28,831 nt of DNA, taken from an uncultured Lachnospiraceae bacterium (GTDB lineage: Bacteria > Bacillota > Clostridia > Lachnospirales > Lachnospiraceae). Location of the stretch: contig UQVK01000042.1 of assembly GCA_900544445.1 (NCBI GenBank), positions 1-28,831 on the forward strand. The letters run 5' to 3'. A program made the position numbers and the translations under genes. The notes beneath the pieces are model-generated. The model did not search any database, was not told where the DNA came from, and saw only the letters and a list, made by a program, of their open reading frames with translations. Of this stretch, positions 23,943 through 28,831 are shown piece after piece. Within the stretch, counting starts at the first letter, position 1; each line of letters starts with the position of its first letter.

Positions 23943-24858
23943 TTCCCTCACCTCCCGTGACCTGTTTGAAATAATCCTCCAGAGTGTCTTCATACAGATG
24001 TGCGTCGGACACGGACAGTCCCGCCTCCACAAACAGCCGGACCGCTTCTCCGGCATCCAGGCGGGGGCTGCGGACCGTCAGCCCGTTGGCGCTATCCACC
24101 TGTACGTCCTGAACGCCCAGCCTGCTCTCAAGCAGCCTGGCGGCCGTCGGCGCATTGGAAACAGTAAAATGGAAATACTTTCCATTCTTTGCTTCCAGTT
24201 CCTCAAGGCTTTCTTCTTCCAGCAAAACGCCGTGGTCAATGATCCCGATGTCGTCGGCAAGCAGGGCTATTTCCGACAGAATGTGGCTGGAGATCAGAAT
24301 GGTTTTTCCGGTGGAATCGCACAGCTCCCGGATAAAGCCGCGCATCTCCGCGATGCCAATGGGGTCAAGGCCATTGATCGGCTCATCCAGAATCAAAAGT
24401 TCCGGGTTGTGCATCACGGCCAGAGCGATGGCAAGACGCTGCTTCATGCCCAGGGAGTATTGGGAAAACAGTTTTTTATCCCGGTACGGCAGATTGACGA
24501 CTTCCAGAGCGTCTTTGATAAATCTGGGGCCTTTCAAGCCCCGCAGGTCGGCAAAAATCCGAAGGTTTTCCGTTCCTGTCAGATTCGGATAAAAACCCGG
24601 CGATTCGATCAGCGAGCCGACGCGGGGCAGGATTTTCTTTTCGCTGCCGCGAAGCGGCCTGCCCCAGATTTTTATTTCGCCGGAGGAAGGGGCCGTAAGG
24701 CCCAGCAGCATCCGCATGGTGGTGGTTTTTCCGGCGCCGTTGCGGCCCAGCAGTCCGTAGATGCGTCCTTTCTTCACATGGATGGACAGATTTGACACGC
24801 TGTTTACTTCTCCGTATGTTTTGGTAAGGCCGTGGGTTTCGATAACATAACTGTTCAT
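23935..24858 (-). CDS. ABC transporter ATP-binding protein, BcrA/LanF-like
   Basis: The 307-residue ATPase has Walker A GRNGAGKTT at 38-46, the signature YSLGMKQRLAIALAV near 135, Walker B LLILDEPINGLDPIG near 157 and the switch His in ILISSHILSEIA near 190. DEPINGLDP with SLGMKQR is typical of the BcrA/LanF group involved in bacitracin and lanthipeptide resistance. The start at 24858 follows AAAGGAGG at nine bases. A C-terminal domain of about 90 residues follows the nucleotide-binding core, as in the family. It is the first gene of a four-gene operon and is divergent from the response regulator and kinase. Confidence 0.9.
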   Translation of the reverse strand: MNSYVIETHGLTKTYGEVNSVSNLSIHVKKGRIYGLLGRNGAGKTTTMRMLLGLTAPSSGEIKIWGRPLRGSEKKILPRVGSLIESPGFYPNLTGTENLRIFADLRGLKGPRFIKDALEVVNLPYRDKKLFSQYSLGMKQRLAIALAVMHNPELLILDEPINGLDPIGIAEMRGFIRELCDSTGKTILISSHILSEIALLADDIGIIDHGVLLEEESLEELEAKNGKYFHFTVSNAPTAARLLESRLGVQDVQVDSANGLTVRSPRLDAGEAVRLFVEAGLSVSDAHLYEDTLEDYFKQVTGGEGIA

Positions 24859-25015
24859 AAGTGAATGCCTCCTTTCGTGATGGTGTAAGCATATCACCCC
24901 AGCCTTAAGATAACGTTGAGCCAACCTTGAATTATCTCTGAGATTTCAGACACGGAATAGGCAACCGGTTTCCTTTGAGATATAATAAAGGAAAAGGTGG
25001 TGAAAGGATTTGGCT
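24859..25015. promoter_or_regulatory. Divergent control region of the exporter and the two-component system
   Basis: A plus-strand TATAAT (24981-24986) lies 34 bases before the regulator start but lacks a -35 match, which suggests activator dependence. Upstream are short inverted repeats: GTTG-AGC-CAAC (24915-24925) and TCTGA-GATT-TCAGA (24937-24950). These could be response-regulator binding sites. A minus-strand promoter could not be assigned with confidence. Confidence 0.45.
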
Positions 25016-25711
25016 ATGACGAATCACAAAATACTGCTGGTCGATGACGACCGTGACTTACTGGAGATGCTGCTCTCCATTTTCCGGAGGGCAGGATATA
25101 CGAAGCTTCTGACCGCTTCATCCGGCCCGGAGGCGCTGCGGGTGTGGAAGGAGAATCAGCCGGACCTGATCGTACTGGATGTCATGATGCCGGGCATGGA
25201 TGGGTTTTCGGTTCTGAAGGAGATACGCCGGACAAGCCGTGTACCCGTTCTGATGCTGACGGCCCGTGGAGAAGCGGAGGACCGTATCGAGGGACTGGAA
25301 ATCGGCGCAGACGACTATCTTCCCAAACCGTTCCTGCCCAGAGAATTGCTGCTGCGCGCCGGTGCGATCCTCAGCCGCGCTTACCCGGAACAGAACGAAC
25401 TGGTAGAACTGGCCGGAGCCACTGTGAACATGGCCAATGCCGAGGTGTATAAAAACGGAGAAAAGCAGACGCTGACAGCAAAAGAGCTGCAGCTGTTTGA
25501 AAAACTGTATCAAAACGCAGGGCGGATCGTTACAACCGGCATTCTGTGTGAGACAATATGCGGAGAGTTCTGGCAGGGATATGAAAGCACCCTTTCCACG
25601 CACATCCGGCATCTTCGGGAAAAAATCGAAGAAAATCCTTCGAAGCCGGTTTCTCTTATTACCGTAAAGGGGCTTGGCTACCGCCTCAATCTTAAGGAGG
25701 TGCAGTCATGA
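25016..25711 (+). CDS. OmpR/PhoB-family response regulator
   Basis: The 231-residue protein has a receiver domain with acidic pocket VDDD (9-12), phosphoacceptor Asp55 in DLIVLDVMMPGMDGF, conserved Thr in MLTARGEAEDR and Lys in DYLPKPF. The C-terminal winged-helix domain includes LTAKELQLFEKLYQNAGRIV and ends VKGLGYRLN. The ATG at 25016 is seven bases after AAAGGA; TTG 25010 is the alternative. The kinase start overlaps its stop (ATGA). Regulation of the divergent exporter operon is inferred from arrangement, as in BceRS- and CprRK-type systems. Confidence 0.92.
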   Translation: MTNHKILLVDDDRDLLEMLLSIFRRAGYTKLLTASSGPEALRVWKENQPDLIVLDVMMPGMDGFSVLKEIRRTSRVPVLMLTARGEAEDRIEGLEIGADDYLPKPFLPRELLLRAGAILSRAYPEQNELVELAGATVNMANAEVYKNGEKQTLTAKELQLFEKLYQNAGRIVTTGILCETICGEFWQGYESTLSTHIRHLREKIEENPSKPVSLITVKGLGYRLNLKEVQS

Positions 25712-27429
25712 ATACGGTGCAGCGTTTCTTCCGGCGGTATATTTTTTCCATGGTCGGAATCATGGTTCTGTTTTTTGCCGTCAATGTTGCATTGCTCTCT
25801 GCCATTATGATCGCGGGAAGCATGAGCGGTTCGGACAGCTCTTTTTCCATAGGGGAGTTTTCTGATCATGTTATTTTGCAGGGTGGAAACTGGGTGGCAG
25901 ACGATGCCGCCATATCCATGCTGCGGGAGGAATCCGCATGGGCGATGCTGTTGAATGAGGACGGCGATGTGGTATGGCAGCAGGATCTGCCGGAAAATCT
26001 GCCGCGCTCCTATACGAGTGCGGAGGTTGCCTCTTTCAGCCGCTGGTATCTGGAGGACTATCCGGTAAAAATATGGACGCGTGCGGACGGCTGTCTTATG
26101 GTCGTCGGCTTCCAGCCCAGAACGCTGGTGAAATATTATTTTTCTCTGGAATGGCCCTATATGGGAGTTATGTTTGCCGGGATTGGGGCGGTCTTTATCG
26201 GCAATCTGGTGTTCATTGTTTTCCTGGTCCTGCGCAACACCCGCCGGGTGGAACGGGCCATGACTCCGATCCTGGAGGGCATTCAGAATTTAAGCCACGG
26301 CAGGGCGCAGTATCTTAAGGAACAGGGAGAACTGGCTGAGATCAACGCCGGGCTGAACCGGGCTGCGGATTATATGAGGAAAAAGGATAACACAAGAGCG
26401 GAATGGATCCGCGGCGTTTCCCATGATATCCGCACGCCGCTTTCGATGGTTCTGGGGTATGCCAGCGAGCTGGAAAATGACCGAGCCCTTCCTCAGGAGG
26501 CCAGAAAACAGGCAGGAATTATCCGGCGGGAAGGCGAGAAGATGAGACGATTGATCGACGAGCTGAACCTGACTACCAAACTGGAATATGCGCTTCAGCC
26601 CATCCGTTTCAAAGACGTGGACTGGGTGGAGATCGGCCGGCAGGCAGTCAGCGAAGTCCTGAACGGCGGGCTGGAAAGCCGCTATGAGCTCATATTTACT
26701 GAAATGCATCCGGGTCGGCCCATTCACCTTTTGGGGGATGATGGGCTCCTGCGGCGTATGCTGGATAACCTGATCCGCAACAGCATCACCCATAATCCCC
26801 AGGGATGCAGGATCGTGCTGTCTGTCGGCGAAGGAAATGGCCGTTGTCTGTGTATGGTTTCCGATGATGGAATGGGGATCGCTCCGGAATTCCTGAAAGT
26901 GTTGAATCGGGGAAATGACATTGCAAGCACCCGGGAGGGCGATGAAAGTGCGGAGCATGGCCTGGGCCTGAAGCTGGTGATGCAGATCGTCAAAGCACAT
27001 CGGGGAACCATCTGCTTTGACGACAGCGTTCCGCATGGACTGGAGATCAGAATTTCCCTTCCGGTCCTTCTAAACAAGGACCAGAGCCGCAATTCCCATG
27101 GCTATGATACCCGCGATGACGGGAATCAGGTTCTTACGGGCAAGCTCCGCAGGGGAGATGCCGCAGATGGCGGCGACGGGAACCACGCCCCAGGGGATGA
27201 CGGTGCCGCCGCCTACCCAGACGGTCGTGATCTGACCCAGAGCGGCCAGAACAGCGGTATCGAAGCCTGTGGATGCGGAGAAGGTGCCAGCGATGGAGCC
27301 AACCAGAGGAAGGCCGGAAAAGCCGGAGCCGTCCAGTCCGGTGATGACGCCCACAAGGATTTCGATGATCACACAGAAAACATTGTTGACGGGCACATGG
27401 GCGGAGATAAAGTAGCTGATATCATTTAA
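25708..27429 (+). CDS. Sensor histidine kinase with abnormal C-terminal extension
   Basis: The kinase has a membrane segment near 12-35, an extracytoplasmic sensor region of about 110 residues, a second membrane segment near 150-175 and a HAMP-like linker. The phosphoacceptor is His239 in GVSHDIRTPLSMVLG. ATP-binding motifs follow: DNLIRNSITHN at 353, DDGMGIAP at 386 and EHGLGLKL near 415. The catalytic domain ends normally at about residue 452 (LEIRISLPV). The frame then runs on for 118 codons (from 27073) that are entirely antisense to the convergent permease gene and low in hydrophobic order. No stop lies at the expected place. I infer loss of the native 3' end. Loss-of-function is not implied, since all catalytic motifs are present. 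Confidence 0.85.
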   Translation: MNTVQRFFRRYIFSMVGIMVLFFAVNVALLSAIMIAGSMSGSDSSFSIGEFSDHVILQGGNWVADDAAISMLREESAWAMLLNEDGDVVWQQDLPENLPRSYTSAEVASFSRWYLEDYPVKIWTRADGCLMVVGFQPRTLVKYYFSLEWPYMGVMFAGIGAVFIGNLVFIVFLVLRNTRRVERAMTPILEGIQNLSHGRAQYLKEQGELAEINAGLNRAADYMRKKDNTRAEWIRGVSHDIRTPLSMVLGYASELENDRALPQEARKQAGIIRREGEKMRRLIDELNLTTKLEYALQPIRFKDVDWVEIGRQAVSEVLNGGLESRYELIFTEMHPGRPIHLLGDDGLLRRMLDNLIRNSITHNPQGCRIVLSVGEGNGRCLCMVSDDGMGIAPEFLKVLNRGNDIASTREGDESAEHGLGLKLVMQIVKAHRGTICFDDSVPHGLEIRISLPVLLNKDQSRNSHGYDTRDDGNQVLTGKLRRGDAADGGDGNHAPGDDGAAAYPDGRDLTQSGQNSGIEACGCGEGASDGANQRKAGKAGAVQSGDDAHKDFDDHTENIVDGHMGGDKVADII

Positions 27430-28443
27430 AATGGCGGGAGCTCCTTCTCCAAGAATCCGCACGGCATAATCCTCGCTTCCCAGGAAGAAAAACGCGGCGA
27501 TGACCAGAACAGGCGCAAAAATGCGGACGGAGAAGACAAAGCCTTCTTTGATATAGTCAACCGTATCGCTCAGAGCCGCCCGGAAGCCGGAGCCCGCGAT
27601 GGTGATGATGCAGGTCAGGATGAGAGCTGCACCGGCGACCAGAGCCGTGGCGTCTCCGCCCTGGATATCCATCGTCACCATGGCTATGATAATGGCGGCA
27701 AAGGTGGCGGTGACCACAACGGCCAGAATCCGGGAGAGAACAGGACGTTTCATTTCAGAGACCGCGTAATCGGCAGTGATTTCCGGTTCGTTTTTTAAAA
27801 GGTTCTTCTTCATTTCCCGTTTCATCATGAAAAAGGAAACGGCGGCAGCCGTGATGGACATGACCAGCCAGAGCGGAACGGAGGCGGAGATGACGGAGGT
27901 CACCGGAAGTTCCGCGCTCGCCGCTGTGATGGCCGGCGCGCCCTGAATGAAGAAATCGGAAGAAAGCCCCATGCCGTGCCCGAAGATGTTCATCGCTACG
28001 GCAGCCCAGATGGCGGGAAGGCCTACGCGTCCGGCGACGGGCAGAAGAAGGGCGCCGATGAGCACCACTGCGGGAGAGGGCCAGATGAGCCAGGAGACGA
28101 TGAGCATGCACAGGCCGATTCCCCAGAACGCGCCGGAAGGCTTTCGGATGATTTTCCTGACGGGACGGATCATGAGTTCGTCGATGCCCACGGTATGCAT
28201 GGCCTTGGACAGGGCGGTGACCAGGGCGATGACCAGCATGATGCCGAACAGCTCACCGTTGGAAGCGATGATGGCGTTGTTCAGAATCTGAACAGACGAC
28301 ACCACGTTTCCCGTGTAGGCAAAACCGATCAGCAGGATACCGACCACGCAGGGAATGACGATTTCCTTTTTAAAAATGAGAAACACCAGAATGAGAATGG
28401 TCATAAAGATGAAAATATAGTGCGCAAGAGACAGAGTAACCAT
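27070..28443 (-). CDS. Ion-transporter-superfamily permease (GntP/DcuC/CitM-like)
   Basis: The 457-residue protein has about 11-12 hydrophobic segments. Two similar halves and motifs such as MNIFGHGMGLSSDFFIQGAP in the middle and VGVITGLDGSGFSGLPLVGS and TVWVGGGTVIPWGV near the C-terminus suggest the ion transporter superfamily (GntP, DcuC, CitMHS and related organic-acid permeases). I cannot choose a subfamily or substrate. The ATG at 28443 follows AAGGGG by seven bases. Its stop codon TAG (27070-27072) coincides with a CTA leucine codon of the kinase, and the kinase frame overlaps its last 360 bases. No partner gene lies nearby. Confidence 0.75.
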   Translation of the reverse strand: MVTLSLAHYIFIFMTILILVFLIFKKEIVIPCVVGILLIGFAYTGNVVSSVQILNNAIIASNGELFGIMLVIALVTALSKAMHTVGIDELMIRPVRKIIRKPSGAFWGIGLCMLIVSWLIWPSPAVVLIGALLLPVAGRVGLPAIWAAVAMNIFGHGMGLSSDFFIQGAPAITAASAELPVTSVISASVPLWLVMSITAAAVSFFMMKREMKKNLLKNEPEITADYAVSEMKRPVLSRILAVVVTATFAAIIIAMVTMDIQGGDATALVAGAALILTCIITIAGSGFRAALSDTVDYIKEGFVFSVRIFAPVLVIAAFFFLGSEDYAVRILGEGAPAILNDISYFISAHVPVNNVFCVIIEILVGVITGLDGSGFSGLPLVGSIAGTFSASTGFDTAVLAALGQITTVWVGGGTVIPWGVVPVAAICGISPAELARKNLIPVIAGIIAMGIAALVLV

Positions 28444-28527
28444 GAGAGAACCCCTTTTCTATGTAGGATATGGCGCAGAACACCCGGAAACAAACAGTGC
28501 CGCTGATACTCTGCTCCGTTAAAGTAA

Positions 28528-28556
28528 AAGGTAGCATAGGACAGAGGGAAAGTCAA
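28528..28556 (-). promoter_or_regulatory. Possible promoter of the permease gene
   Basis: On the minus strand TTGACT (28551-28556) and TACCTT (28528-28533) are 17 bases apart, about 85 bases before the permease start. The -10 box is a weak match. Confidence 0.35.
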
Positions 28557-28831
28557 TAATCAGGGCGAAAAACAGAAAGATTTCCGCCAATGTTCCAGCA
28601 GGGTATTGACAAAAGAAGAGAAAAAAATTATGGTGGTCTTAAATGGGAATACGGTCGGTCTCCTGAAAAAGTAACAGAAGAGAGAAGAAGGACCGTATTT
28701 GAAAATGATTAGGTAATTGTTAAATGTAAATCATCCCGATTGTGGATAACTTCTCTCTATATAAGGAGAGAAAAGCCGGTCAATCTTCAGAATTGTTTCT
28801 GAATTGACATAGATCATCAGATTTTGGGCGT
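28557..28831. other. Intergenic stretch with plus-strand promoter-like site and stems
   Basis: No gene is visible in the last 275 bases. TTGACA (28606-28611) and TATGGT (28629-28634) with a 17-base spacer resemble a plus-strand promoter. Downstream, AATACGGTC (28648-28656) pairs with GACCGTATT (28691-28699), and TTCTCTC (28751-28757) pairs with GAGAGAA (28766-28772). This may be the leader of a gene beyond the window. Confidence 0.4.

Noticed and set aside
28804..28831. TTGACA near the window end as a promoter
   Set aside because: The window stops before a -10 box could be seen.

Overview
The window looks like chromosomal DNA of an anaerobic Firmicute of the Lachnospiraceae type. The basis is the gene content: a GGGtGRT-family protein next to a NifU-like scaffold protein, a DUF5688-like protein, zinc-ribbon membrane proteins and LanFEG/Cpr-type ABC transporters. 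Strong GGAGG ribosome binding sites and moderate-to-high GC with AT-rich patches fit this. No rRNA, tRNA, CRISPR array or complete insertion sequence was seen. All calls come from reading the sequence; no database search was run.

Layout. (1) 1-2.8 kb: an acetamidase/formamidase-family enzyme, then a reverse-strand two-gene unit (AAA/ABC-type ATPase plus a small TOPRIM-like protein) that resembles two-gene phage-defence systems and has a palindrome inside its promoter. (2) 3.0-6.3 kb: two zinc-ribbon membrane proteins and a DUF5688-like protein in one operon. (3) 6.3-7.9 kb, reverse: an SsuBC-type ABC importer without a binding protein. (4) 8.1-13.7 kb: argH, asd, topB and a left-handed beta-helix protein, closely spaced. 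(5) 13.8-17.2 kb: a TrpXYZ-like ABC importer (lipoprotein, permease, ATPase), with the lipoprotein gene set apart by terminators and a dense field of palindromes. (6) 17.2-19.3 kb: a 195-bp MITE-like element, a structured leader, then the NifU-like/GGGtGRT pair. (7) 19.3-20.8 kb: an AT-rich island with three small genes and a truncated gene. (8) 20.9-25 kb: a nitroreductase and a reverse-strand LanFEG/Cpr-type export operon with a repeat lipoprotein. (9) 25-28.8 kb: the divergent response regulator and histidine kinase; the kinase frame runs 118 codons into the antisense strand of a convergent ion-transporter-superfamily permease.

How parts work together. The regulator/kinase pair probably senses cell-envelope antimicrobials and controls the divergent exporter. 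The TrpXYZ-like cassette is a complete importer, and its terminators should favour the binding protein over the membrane parts. argH and asd contribute to arginine and aspartate-family amino-acid synthesis. The most unusual signals are non-coding: composite multi-hairpin elements placed just before ribosome binding sites at 12.95-13.06 and 15.28-15.45 kb, and the multi-branched MITE with 8-bp target duplications at 17.2-17.4 kb.
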